From positions 1-64,000 of the forward strand of contig JBOGXA010000006.1 in NCBI GenBank assembly GCA_050694175.1: 64,000 nucleotides of DNA, written 5' to 3'. Below, piece after piece: positions 33,813 through 42,103 of the stretch (positions are counted from its first letter, which is position 1; the number at the start of each line of letters is the position of its first letter). Origin of the DNA: JBOGXA01 sp050694175. GTDB taxonomy: Bacteria; Actinomycetota; CADDZG01; WHSQ01. Position numbers and translations under genes: made by a program. The notes under the pieces are model-generated. The model saw only the letters and a list, made by a program, of their open reading frames with translations, was not told where the DNA came from and made no database searches.

Positions 33813-34625
33813 GTGTTGAAGACCGCAGAAGGAGCAACCTTGAGGCAGGCTGGGACGTTCAGGAGATTGTGGGCGAGTCGATTCCTCGTCTGGACGCTCA
33901 CTCGAAGGGCCTTTCAGATAAGGTACCGGCAATCCTTCGCCGGATATCTGTGGGCCATCATCCCTCCTTTGGGAATGCTGGCCGTCGGCTCGTTGGTGTT
34001 CGGACAGGTTGCAGGCCTTGAAGCCAAGAAGGGATCGTACGCACTAGGTACGCTCGCGGCAGTCATTCCCTGGAATCTATTTGCTAACAGTGTGTCGACG
34101 GGAATCCCCATCCTTTACTCATCGAGCAACATGATCACCAGACTCGCTTTTCCGAGAGCCGCCCTTCCCCTTAGTGTGATCAGTCAATCACTAGTCAGCG
34201 TGGCAATCACCTGCGTTTTGTTTCTGGCGTTCGCCATTGGCGGCGGCGATGGCGTGCCTATTACCGCTGCGTGGTTCCCTTTGCTTCTGGCAGCTGAGAT
34301 CATCCTAATTGCGGGGGTGGTGCTCCTTGGAAGCGCGATCGATGTTTTCGCTCGCGATATGAGGCTAGCCGTTCCATTTGTCGTTCAGTTGTGGCTGTTG
34401 TTGACGCCAGTAATGTATCCGCTTCCCTCACCCGATAGCGTGCCGTACTGGTACGAACTGAACCCAATGACCGGTTTCGTAGAGTCGTTCCGAGCGATAC
34501 TCGTTTATGGCGAGGCTCCCGACATTGCGTTATTGATGCCGAGTCTTATTGGAGCTGCCGTTTTGTTCCTGATGGGATCCTGGTATTTCACTGCGACCGA
34601 ACCTCGCTTTGCGGATGTGGTGTAG
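33813..34625 (+). CDS. ABC-2-type polysaccharide export permease (Wzm type)
   Basis: About 270 residues. After a soluble N-terminus (TFRRLWASRFLVWTLTRR) there are six hydrophobic segments, among them YLWAIIPPLGMLAVGSLVFG, VISQSLVSVAITCVLFLAFA and ILIAGVVLLGSAIDVF, ending PLIGAAVLFLMGSWYF-like sequence. GTG at 33813 is preferred (GGAG 5 bases upstream; TTG at 33840 also has GGAG). It pairs with the ATPase three bases downstream to export a lipid-linked glycan across the membrane. Confidence 0.85.
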   Translation: MLKTAEGATLRQAGTFRRLWASRFLVWTLTRRAFQIRYRQSFAGYLWAIIPPLGMLAVGSLVFGQVAGLEAKKGSYALGTLAAVIPWNLFANSVSTGIPILYSSSNMITRLAFPRAALPLSVISQSLVSVAITCVLFLAFAIGGGDGVPITAAWFPLLLAAEIILIAGVVLLGSAIDVFARDMRLAVPFVVQLWLLLTPVMYPLPSPDSVPYWYELNPMTGFVESFRAILVYGEAPDIALLMPSLIGAAVLFLMGSWYFTATEPRFADVV

Positions 34626-34627
34626 GG

Positions 34628-35854
34628 ATGAATGCCCTGATCGTTGACAACGTTACGAAGACCTATCGCATCGGAGTCGGCAGAGCCCGTATACGCGAGA
34701 TGTTGCCGTGGCCGCTCGATACTGCTGCTCAACGGGCCTTCCCGCGCTGGTGGATGCGCGATACCTTCAATGCTCTCGAGCGCATCTCTTTCTCCGTTTC
34801 GGTGGGCGAGTCCGTGGGCTTGGTCGGCCACAACGGCGCGGGGAAGACCACTCTCCTCAAAGTGATATCGGGCGTGACGAACGCTACTGAGGGGAGTGTG
34901 GCTGTCTCCGGTAGTACCGGGGCCTTGATCGACGTTCTCGTGGGTTTCCATCCCGACCTAACCGGCCGAGAGAACACGTATCTCATCGGGGCGGTCTATG
35001 GCTTCGGGCGCCGGGCAATGGCCTCACGACTCGACCGCATCCTGGAGTTTGCCGAGATCGACGAGCTTGCCGACACGCCGCTCAAGAGGTATTCGACGGG
35101 AATGATGGCTCGCCTTGGTTTCGGGATCATGGCGTCGCTCGATATGGATGTGCTCCTCGTGGATGAGGTTCTGAGCGTTGGCGATGCAGCGTTTCAGCGG
35201 AAATGCATTGGATGGCTGAAAGGCTTTAGAGATTCGGGAGGAACGCTTGTATTCGTGTCTCACAACCTCGCGCTGGTCCGCAGCATGACGGATCGAGTCA
35301 TATGGCTCGACCACGGAAAACTCATGTCGGACGGGCCGACCGACGAGTTGCTCCGCCGGTACGGGAGGGCAGTGGAGAGTCGCGACACATCGAGACCCAC
35401 GCGAATGGGAAAAGCCAGGAAGGCGATGGTCGCAAGAGGAATGCATCGGTGGGGCGCCGGAGGCGCGCATGTGGAAAGGGTGCACGTCGTTGAGCCTTCT
35501 GGCGGCGGTGACAATTGGCGCATCGAGATCGATTACGTCAGCAACGACGTTGACGAAGCGGTCTTCTGCGTAGGTTTCATCGACGAAAGCGGACGAGAGC
35601 TCGGCGGCGCGATTTCGCCTCTCATTCCCCTACGCGAACGTGAAGGCGTTGTTAGCTGTTTGATCGATCCTTTGCCCTTCCGAGGCGGCATCTATTTCCC
35701 TGTGGTTGCGGTCCGATCCGGTGATGGGGTCGTGCGCGACCAGTGGAGACTGGATCGCGGCATGGTCGTTGATTCGGGAGACGGCAGCTCAATCGGGGAC
35801 GATCTTGGTCCGGTGAGCATTGAGGCCCAGTGGGCGAATGGATCGAATCGCTAA
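34628..35854 (+). CDS. ABC polysaccharide export ATPase with extended C-terminus (Wzt type)
   Basis: 408 residues. Walker A GHNGAGKTTLLK, signature YSTGMMARLGFGIM, Walker B MDVLLVDEVLSVGD and switch His VSHNLALV. The RISFSVSVGESVGLVG start is typical for Wzt/TagH-type export ATPases. The C-terminal ~150 residues (VHVVEPSGGGDNWRIEIDYVS start) resemble the glycan-recognising Wzt carbohydrate-binding domain. Such proteins add a terminator check before export. It probably forms the exporter with the permease before it. Confidence 0.9.
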   Translation: MNALIVDNVTKTYRIGVGRARIREMLPWPLDTAAQRAFPRWWMRDTFNALERISFSVSVGESVGLVGHNGAGKTTLLKVISGVTNATEGSVAVSGSTGALIDVLVGFHPDLTGRENTYLIGAVYGFGRRAMASRLDRILEFAEIDELADTPLKRYSTGMMARLGFGIMASLDMDVLLVDEVLSVGDAAFQRKCIGWLKGFRDSGGTLVFVSHNLALVRSMTDRVIWLDHGKLMSDGPTDELLRRYGRAVESRDTSRPTRMGKARKAMVARGMHRWGAGGAHVERVHVVEPSGGGDNWRIEIDYVSNDVDEAVFCVGFIDESGRELGGAISPLIPLREREGVVSCLIDPLPFRGGIYFPVVAVRSGDGVVRDQWRLDRGMVVDSGDGSSIGDDLGPVSIEAQWANGSNR

Positions 35855-35868
35855 TCGTTGGAGGGCTA

Positions 35869-36723
35869 GTGTCGATTTCCGGCAGGGTCGTATGGGCAAG
35901 CAGAACGGCGGTTCATGCCTCACTGCTGCGATCGCGGCCCAGGGTCCTGTGTAACAGCATCCACAAGGCAGGAACGCATCTGCTCCGCGGTGCGGTGAGA
36001 TCAATCCCGGGGCTCCACGACTACGGCAGGAGCTCGTACTGGCACTATCTGTCGCGCACGAGGCGCGGTAATGGGAATGATGCCTCGGCTTCGGCGGCGG
36101 CGAGCAGCTTGGCGCTCTGCTTGCCGGGTGAAGTCATGCGCGGCCACATCGCGTGGAGCGCCGAGGTTGAGGGGGTGCTCCGGCCCGCGTCGTTCAAGCA
36201 CATCCTTGTCTACCGAGATCCTCGGGACGTTGTTGTCTCGCTCTACTATTGGTGGAGCAAGCAGGAACGACGAACCTATTTGCCCTATCGACACTTCGCA
36301 TCTCTGCTCTCGGAGCACGACAAGATCGCCTTTCTCATTGAGGGCACAAAGGGAATGGATTCCTCACCGTCAGGCGTCGTCAACTACCCAGACGTCGGAA
36401 CCAGGTTCCGTGAGTTCGCAGGTTGGTTTGTAGATGCATCCTGCTTGAAGGTTCGTTTTGAGGATCTGGTGAGTCCGAGTACGAGGCGAACCGTTTGCGA
36501 GACCGTTGTGCGCAACCTGTTTCCTGAGGCAGACACAGGGTTCGAAGAATTGTCGCTGCGCCGAATGATCGACGGGATGTCTCCGTCTGGATCGAAGACG
36601 TTTCGCAAAGGGACCTCGGGGGAGTGGCGAGAGGTGTTCTCCGCCGAACACAAGGAGATGTTCAAGAAATGTGCGGGAGACACATTGGTGTCCCTTGGCT
36701 ATGAGAAAGATCTCGCATGGTAG
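35869..36723 (+). CDS. Sulfotransferase 3 (Sulfotransfer_1-like)
   Basis: About 284 residues. PSB motif CNSIHKAGTHLLRGAV and 3'-PB motif HILVYRDPRDVVVSLYYWW, of the same subtype as the gene at 42100 (KAGTHLL, RDPRD) and unlike sulfotransferases 1 and 2 (RSGTT). The C-terminus has RKGTSGEWREVFSAEHKEMF, the usual K/RxGxxGxW substrate-adenine loop. The GTG at 35869 (GGAGGG upstream) avoids overlap with the ATPase gene; an earlier GTG at 35830 is also open. Confidence 0.85.
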   Translation: MSISGRVVWASRTAVHASLLRSRPRVLCNSIHKAGTHLLRGAVRSIPGLHDYGRSSYWHYLSRTRRGNGNDASASAAASSLALCLPGEVMRGHIAWSAEVEGVLRPASFKHILVYRDPRDVVVSLYYWWSKQERRTYLPYRHFASLLSEHDKIAFLIEGTKGMDSSPSGVVNYPDVGTRFREFAGWFVDASCLKVRFEDLVSPSTRRTVCETVVRNLFPEADTGFEELSLRRMIDGMSPSGSKTFRKGTSGEWREVFSAEHKEMFKKCAGDTLVSLGYEKDLAW

Positions 36724-37709
36724 CGACGACACGAGGAAGCGACTTGACGTCGATGGGAGAGGTGGAGGTGATAAGTCCTCCTCGCCTATTCGGTGTGCTT
36801 CCGACCTTCAAGCGCCCGCAGCACCTGGCCGAAACTCTCGAGCGCGTCGCGAAACAAAGCCGCAGGCTCGATGGGCTCATCATCGTCGACAATAGTCCGA
36901 GCGCTTTGACGAAGGCTGTCGTGGACGACTTCGCCTCCCATCCGACGGTGGTCCGTTACGAGCCGAGCCCGGAAAACCTCGGATTTTGCGGAGGCGTTGC
37001 TCTTGGGATGACCCGCGTGCTCGAGACAGCTTCCGACCGCGATTGGATCGTTGTCTTCGACGACGACGACCCTTTGCCATGGGATTCGGTTTTCGAGGAG
37101 CTTCTGTCGTTCGGCGAAAAAATGATGAGACGTGATCCGAAGACGTCGGCCGTGGGGCTTGTGGGGGCTCGCTTCGACTGGAAGCGCGGAGGCCTCGTGA
37201 GGGTACGCGACGAGGAACTGAAGGGTCCGGTCCCGGTCGACTTTATAGGTGGCAATCATTTTCCCTTCTATCGGGTGGGGGCCCTTCGACAAGCGGGTGT
37301 CTTTTCCCGAGAGATCTTCTTCGGTTTGAGTGAGATAGAGCACGGTTTGCGGCTGCGAAAGGCAGGCTTCTCCGTATACGCACACGGAGATCTGTGGCGA
37401 CGTAGGAGAAGCGAAGACGGGCGTCTGGAGCTCGATCTCAAACCCTCCAGGAAACTGGGACAGGTCAACTGGCGCCGGTATTACAGCCTGCGTAATGTCA
37501 TCTACATCCTTCGCCGACACGGAAGGATTGGTGCCGCGCTTCGGGTCACTTTGGTCAAGGGGTTGGGTAAGCCGCTGGCCAACCTTCCCTTCGAGCCTCG
37601 GGTTGCGCTGCGACACATGAGCCTTAACGTGAGGGCCTGCCGGGATGGATGGATGGGGCGAATGGGCAGGACGCTGGAGCCAGACGGACTTGCACGCCCG
37701 GAGTCGTAG
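36717..37709 (+). CDS. Glycosyltransferase family 2 (rhamnosyl/galactofuranosyl type)
   Basis: 330 residues. LFGVLPTFKRPQHLAETLERV, IIVDNSPS, NLGFCGGVALGM (the NxGfxGG motif of rhamnosyl- and GlfT-type enzymes) and VVFDDDDPLP (DxD). The C-terminus has NWRRYYSLRNVIYILRRH. This pattern is typical of RfbN/WbbL or GlfT-like GT2 enzymes that use dTDP-Rha or UDP-Galf. The start overlaps the sulfotransferase stop. Confidence 0.85.
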   Translation: MVATTRGSDLTSMGEVEVISPPRLFGVLPTFKRPQHLAETLERVAKQSRRLDGLIIVDNSPSALTKAVVDDFASHPTVVRYEPSPENLGFCGGVALGMTRVLETASDRDWIVVFDDDDPLPWDSVFEELLSFGEKMMRRDPKTSAVGLVGARFDWKRGGLVRVRDEELKGPVPVDFIGGNHFPFYRVGALRQAGVFSREIFFGLSEIEHGLRLRKAGFSVYAHGDLWRRRRSEDGRLELDLKPSRKLGQVNWRRYYSLRNVIYILRRHGRIGAALRVTLVKGLGKPLANLPFEPRVALRHMSLNVRACRDGWMGRMGRTLEPDGLARPES

Positions 37710-37735
37710 AGCGCTCCTAAAAGAGGAGTCTTGTT

Positions 37736-38917
37736 GTGCATGTCCTCTACTTGATCGACAGCTTGGTTCCCGGAGGTGCCGAGCGCTCACTAGCAGCCCT
37801 TGCGCCCGGATACGTCGCCAGGGGCGTAAAGCTCGACGTCGGCTACTTGCAAGACCGACCGGGGCTTCAGCACGATCTCCTGCAGGCAGGAGCCAACCTG
37901 TTTTGCCTGGACGGCCCCGGCGGGCGGTTGGGCTGGATTCGGAGAACCCGCGCCTTGGCCCGCGAACGCCGGTTCGACCTGATCCACACGACACTGGCGG
38001 ACGCGAATCTGGCCGGCCGGATCGGCGGGCGACTCGCCGGCGTACCCGTTGTGTCCAGCCTGGTTAACGTTCAGTACGGACCCGAGCATTCCAGTGATCC
38101 GAACGTGCTCGCCTGGCGAATGAAACTGCTGCAACTCGCCAACGCGTTGACGGCGCAGGGCGTGGTCCGCTTTCATGCCGTCACGCGGGAGATCGCAGAC
38201 GTCATGTCTCGTCGACTGCGAGTGCCTTTGGATCGCATCGAGGTCATACCTCGGGGACGGGATCCCCGAGCACTGGGCAGGAGGACGGCCGCGAGGCGTA
38301 CTGCTATTCGAGGGAAACTCGGGGTGTCCGACAACACGATCTTTGTTCTCGCAGCCGCTCGACATGAATTTCAGAAAAGGCTGGATCTGCTGATTGAGGC
38401 GATGCCGCAGATTCGTCGAGAGCTGGGGGCCGTCACGCTACTCGTCGCAGGCCGCGAAGGAAGTGCCACGCAAGGGTTGCAGGAAGTCGCAGGATCACTG
38501 GGAGTGGCCGAGCACATTCAATTTCTGGGCGCACGAGACGATGTCCCTGAGCTTCTGTGCGCATCGGATGTCCTTGTTCTGCCTTCCCGCCGAGAGGGCC
38601 TTCCCGGCATTCTTATTGAGGCCTTGGCGCTCGAGACGCCTATCGTCGCGAGCGATCTGCTAGGCGTTAGGGAAGTCGTCGACGACCAGACCGCGCGCCT
38701 CGTAGCAACGGCCCGAGCGGAGGATTTGGCCGCCGCGGTTGTCGAATCCGTCAGGGACGTAGCCGGTAGCTCACGGCGAGTCGCCGAGGGCAGAGCGCGA
38801 TTCGAAGCTACCTTTACGATCGACGCAGTTGCCGACCGGATGGTGGCCTTTTACGACCGGGCGCTGGGATGCCGCCCGAAAGGAGACCGGGCGGGATCGG
38901 TTTCTCAGAGCACGTAG
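37736..38917 (+). CDS. Glycosyltransferase, GT4/GT-B
   Basis: 393 residues. MHVLYLIDSLVPGGAERSLAAL is a canonical GT4 N-terminus (GGAE), and the C-terminus has VLAAARHEFQKRLDLLIEA, LLVAGREGSATQGLQ, FLGARDDVPELLCASDVLVLPS (broken as motifs) and the EX7E block REGLPGILIEALALE. It starts at GTG 37736 with AAGAGGAG upstream. It ends 11 bp before the converging G8-domain gene. Confidence 0.88.
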   Translation: MHVLYLIDSLVPGGAERSLAALAPGYVARGVKLDVGYLQDRPGLQHDLLQAGANLFCLDGPGGRLGWIRRTRALARERRFDLIHTTLADANLAGRIGGRLAGVPVVSSLVNVQYGPEHSSDPNVLAWRMKLLQLANALTAQGVVRFHAVTREIADVMSRRLRVPLDRIEVIPRGRDPRALGRRTAARRTAIRGKLGVSDNTIFVLAAARHEFQKRLDLLIEAMPQIRRELGAVTLLVAGREGSATQGLQEVAGSLGVAEHIQFLGARDDVPELLCASDVLVLPSRREGLPGILIEALALETPIVASDLLGVREVVDDQTARLVATARAEDLAAAVVESVRDVAGSSRRVAEGRARFEATFTIDAVADRMVAFYDRALGCRPKGDRAGSVSQST

Positions 38918-38928
38918 GACGTGGATGC

Positions 38929-40818
38929 CTACATGAAGGGTGGTATGGGCGTCACAAGCTTCAGGTCGTTGATCTGATAGGCGGTGTCGTTTTTCCGCTG
39001 CACGCGTATGAGCGATCCAGGCCACATGTGAACAAGCTTGAAGTCTAAGGGTTCCAAATCCCGACCGTTGAGGTCCACGTATACGAAGTCGTAGAGGCCG
39101 AAGTTGTCGGGTGCTACGGAATTCGTGTGATCGACGATGATCTTTCCCGCAAAACCGGAATCGATGAACAGAACGGGGGCACCCGCCTGCCCGCCGAGCC
39201 TCCTGGGGATCAGGATGTCGCCTTTGAGGATGCATCGTCTGAAGCTCAGTCTGGGCGCGTCTTTGGATACCGTGTGAAGGATTACCGAGTACTTGTTATC
39301 TACGACGTGGCAGTCTTCGTAGTGATGCCGGTTCTCGTACGCTCCGTGTTCGATGCCGGCTCGACCGTTGCGATAGGCCGTGAAACGGTTGATTTCGTGG
39401 ACATCACCCGAGTTGAGCCAGTTGAAGAGACCGTCGTTTAGGTTGTTGTGGGCGACATTGTTGTTGAACGTCCAGTGACCACCGTTCTTCTCCAGCCAGC
39501 CGAAACCGCCGGTGTCGGTCAAAGGGGTGCCCATTACGCCGGTGGCGACGCAGTTGCGGGCGACGTTGCGCCTACCTAGACCCATCACGAAACCGTATAG
39601 AGAGCCCCGCTTGTCCTCAGAATCGGTGCTGACTTTCGCCGCGACGCACCGGTCGAGCAGCGTGTCGTTGGTACCGTCGAACTTGTCCCACCAGTAGGGG
39701 TCCTCGAGGACGTCGTAGGCGATGCAGTTGCGGAACTCGACTCCGTGGGACATGTGCGTGACGTATGCGTGTGAGCCGACGTTGCGAGCGACGACGCCCG
39801 CTACCTCACTGCCCCGTGACCCTCCCATTGCATGATGGAAATGGATCGGCCAGCGGCCGACGACGACCTTGGTGAAGTCCCGGTTCCTCCTGTTTCTCTT
39901 ACGAGGGCCGAGATGGCGCACTGCGAGGAATTTGAGGTGCTGTGGCTTACGCGAGCGCATGAAGATGTGAGAACGCCCGCCCTTCGTTCCCTCGATCATG
40001 ACGTTGCGGGTTAGGTTCAATACTTCAGCGCCGAAAGACTTGTCGGGTGCGACGGCGACCTTGGGGTGAGCAAAGCCCGTGGGGCGCGAGAGCTTGATCG
40101 TCCGCCCATCGATCGCCTTTATGCGGGCAACGTCGAATGCCTCGGCGTGCCGGCCACTGTTGGGATGCATTGTCGGCGTAATCGCGATCTCGTCGCCTCG
40201 CCGCCATCCGCTAGGGACCTCGGACAGGGTGACGGCACTGGCTCCAGCAGCAATGTCGCCGGCGGCCCAGGTCCAGGCGAGCTTGCGAGCACCGTCGACG
40301 GACAGAACTCCGCGGTCCATGACCCACAGGCCCACATCGGATTTCAGCGGCGTGAGGCTCTTGCCCCGAAAACGGCGTTCGTTCACGTCGACGAAGACGA
40401 GTCGGTGCTTCCTTGAGTGCGAGGCGGGGGCCATTCTCAGCTTGCCGCGGACGACGATGTTTCCGGTGGACCGCAGCGTGACGCTGCGGCGAGGGTGAAA
40501 AACCAGGGAGCCGCCGGGACCTATGACGATTCCGGCCACTCTTGCGTTGACGTCGAGCAGCACCGGCTTGGATATCCGGACCACATCTCTCCGTCCGGGG
40601 ACGCGCCCTCCCCACGTCTTCGGATCGCTCCATCGGCGCAGCCTCGAGCGTGCGAATGCGCCGGCCAAGGGCAGCTGATCCACCGCCAGGGCGGCGCCAA
40701 GAACGAGGGCGCCTCGGATGAACCGGCGGCGGCCGATGGTCGGTGCAGATGGATCGGTCAGAGACGACATATACGGGGCGCTGACTCCCGGGGGGGCTAC
40801 GTTCGAGGTTCTGGACAT
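38929..40818 (-). CDS. Tat-exported G8-domain / parallel beta-helix protein
   Basis: About 629 residues. A twin-arginine signal (GRRRFIRGALVLGAALAVDQL) precedes the mature part. The G8 domain starts with RRWSDPKTWGGRVPGRRDVV and has repeated G/I strand pattern (VNARVAGIVIGPGG). The C-terminal half has many NxxAxN repeats (GVEFRNCIAYD, RNCVATGV, FNNNVAHNN), typical of right-handed parallel beta-helices. G8/beta-helix proteins such as CEMIP/TMEM2 act on hyaluronan, so a surface polysaccharide hydrolase or lyase is a reasonable inference. ATG 40818 follows AGGAGG. It is the only gene in the region on the minus strand. Confidence 0.75.
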   Translation of the reverse strand: MSRTSNVAPPGVSAPYMSSLTDPSAPTIGRRRFIRGALVLGAALAVDQLPLAGAFARSRLRRWSDPKTWGGRVPGRRDVVRISKPVLLDVNARVAGIVIGPGGSLVFHPRRSVTLRSTGNIVVRGKLRMAPASHSRKHRLVFVDVNERRFRGKSLTPLKSDVGLWVMDRGVLSVDGARKLAWTWAAGDIAAGASAVTLSEVPSGWRRGDEIAITPTMHPNSGRHAEAFDVARIKAIDGRTIKLSRPTGFAHPKVAVAPDKSFGAEVLNLTRNVMIEGTKGGRSHIFMRSRKPQHLKFLAVRHLGPRKRNRRNRDFTKVVVGRWPIHFHHAMGGSRGSEVAGVVARNVGSHAYVTHMSHGVEFRNCIAYDVLEDPYWWDKFDGTNDTLLDRCVAAKVSTDSEDKRGSLYGFVMGLGRRNVARNCVATGVMGTPLTDTGGFGWLEKNGGHWTFNNNVAHNNLNDGLFNWLNSGDVHEINRFTAYRNGRAGIEHGAYENRHHYEDCHVVDNKYSVILHTVSKDAPRLSFRRCILKGDILIPRRLGGQAGAPVLFIDSGFAGKIIVDHTNSVAPDNFGLYDFVYVDLNGRDLEPLDFKLVHMWPGSLIRVQRKNDTAYQINDLKLVTPIPPFM

Positions 40819-40835
40819 CGGCAAAACCTCCTAGC

Positions 40836-40866
40836 TCCTTGAAGAATGTTCTTGTTTCTTGAAGAA
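40836..40866. promoter_or_regulatory. Two direct copies of TYCTTGAAGAA in the divergent spacer
   Basis: TCCTTGAAGAA at 40836-40846 and TTCTTGAAGAA at 40856-40866 are 20 bp apart (two helical turns). The second is a perfect dyad (TTCTT-G-AAGAA). They lie between the Tat/G8 gene and the divergent glycosyltransferase and may be an operator. Nearby AGCAAAC-N5-GTTTGCT at 40903-40921 is a second dyad. Confidence 0.5.
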
Positions 40867-40902
40867 GTTGGGCGACCCTGGAAGTACCCGAGTAGCAGTT
40901 CT

Positions 40903-40921
40903 AGCAAACGCTCGGTTTGCT
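40903..40921. promoter_or_regulatory. Dyad/stem-loop AGCAAAC-N5-GTTTGCT
   Basis: A perfect 7-bp inverted repeat with a 5-base spacer, 50-70 bp upstream of the glycosyltransferase start. It lacks a T run. It could be an operator or a leader hairpin. Confidence 0.5.
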
Positions 40922-40969
40922 TAAGTTAACTCCTGTCCCCGTAATTCCTTTAAAGGGGTTGTGTCACTT

Positions 40970-42103
40970 ATGCGTGTGTTGCACGTGATCGCCACCGGCG
41001 AGCGTCGCGGGGCGGAGATGTTTGCTTCCGAACTGGTCGGGTCGCTGACCGAAACCGGCCTTGATCAAAGGGTTGTGGTTCTGAGGGGTTCCAAGGGGGT
41101 CTCCGTGCCTTTTAACGCCCCCGTAATGGCGCTCGGCTCGGACTCTCGCAGACGGTTGCCGGGGCTGAGGCTGGACCCTGCCGGTGTCAAGTCGTTGCGA
41201 GACGTGGCAAGGAGCTGGCGGCCGGACGTAATCCAGGCGCATGGCGGAGAGGCTCTGAAGCACTGTGTCCTGTTTAGGTCACGGGGAGGCTCTCCGATCG
41301 TGTACCGAAGGATTGGTTCGGCCCCTCCATGGGTCGGCGGCCGAATGCGCCGGCTGGCACACGGCCGGATCATGAGGCGCGCCGCCCGCGTCGTTACCCT
41401 CGCCGAAGTCCTTAGACGCCAGACAATCGAGATGTACGGGCTGCGGCCCGAACGAGTCCTGACCATTCCCAGGGGAGTCGACCCCAGACGGCTCGAGCCG
41501 AGCGCACAAAGAGACGAGATTCGGCGGTCACTGGGAGTGCGGCCCGATGCCAAGGTGATCCTGTCCCTTGGAGCGTTGACGAGGGAGAAAGATCCCGTCA
41601 GCCACGTGCACCTCGCCGCCCGCGTCATGCGTGAGATGCCCGAAGCGATTCATATCCTGGCCGGTGACGGCCCGCTGCGCGACGAGGTTGCAGCTACCAC
41701 CGCGCGCTTGGGCTTAGCTGGAAGGGTGCTGCTTCTGGGAAATCGTGGCGACGTGGGGGATTTGTTGAGTGCCAGCGACGTCATGATCCTGGCGAGCCGT
41801 ACCGAGGGGATGCCGGGCTGTTTGATTGAGGCCGGCATGGCGGGCCTGGCTGCCGCGGCGTATGCGGTGGCAGCAGTTCCGGAAGTTGTTCAGGATGGTC
41901 GCTCCGGCCTGCTGGTCCGACCGGGCGACCTCGACGGACTTACCCAGTGCGTTCTGCGCCTGTTGACGGATGAGAATTTGAGGATCTCGCTTGGTAGAGA
42001 GGCCAGGTCATGGTGTTTGGCGCGCTTTGATTCACGAGTGATCTCAGACACCTACCTACAGCTCTATCGCGGACTGACCTCTCCCAACGGTGAGCCGGAA
42101 TGA
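40970..42103 (+). CDS. Glycosyltransferase, GT4/GT-B
   Basis: About 377 residues. MRVLHVIATGERRGAEMFASEL opens the GT-B N-terminal half (GRGAE form), with IVYRRIGSAPPW and RAARVVTLAEVLRRQ. The C-terminal half has ILSLGALTREKDPVSHVHLA, ILAGDGPLRDEVAATTARLGL (landmarks), RTEGMPGCLIEAGMAG (EX7E block). ATG 40970 is taken; GTG 40961 is in frame and closer to GGGG. It heads the operon that continues through 53.9 kb with several overlapping starts. Confidence 0.88.
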   Translation: MRVLHVIATGERRGAEMFASELVGSLTETGLDQRVVVLRGSKGVSVPFNAPVMALGSDSRRRLPGLRLDPAGVKSLRDVARSWRPDVIQAHGGEALKHCVLFRSRGGSPIVYRRIGSAPPWVGGRMRRLAHGRIMRRAARVVTLAEVLRRQTIEMYGLRPERVLTIPRGVDPRRLEPSAQRDEIRRSLGVRPDAKVILSLGALTREKDPVSHVHLAARVMREMPEAIHILAGDGPLRDEVAATTARLGLAGRVLLLGNRGDVGDLLSASDVMILASRTEGMPGCLIEAGMAGLAAAAYAVAAVPEVVQDGRSGLLVRPGDLDGLTQCVLRLLTDENLRISLGREARSWCLARFDSRVISDTYLQLYRGLTSPNGEPE

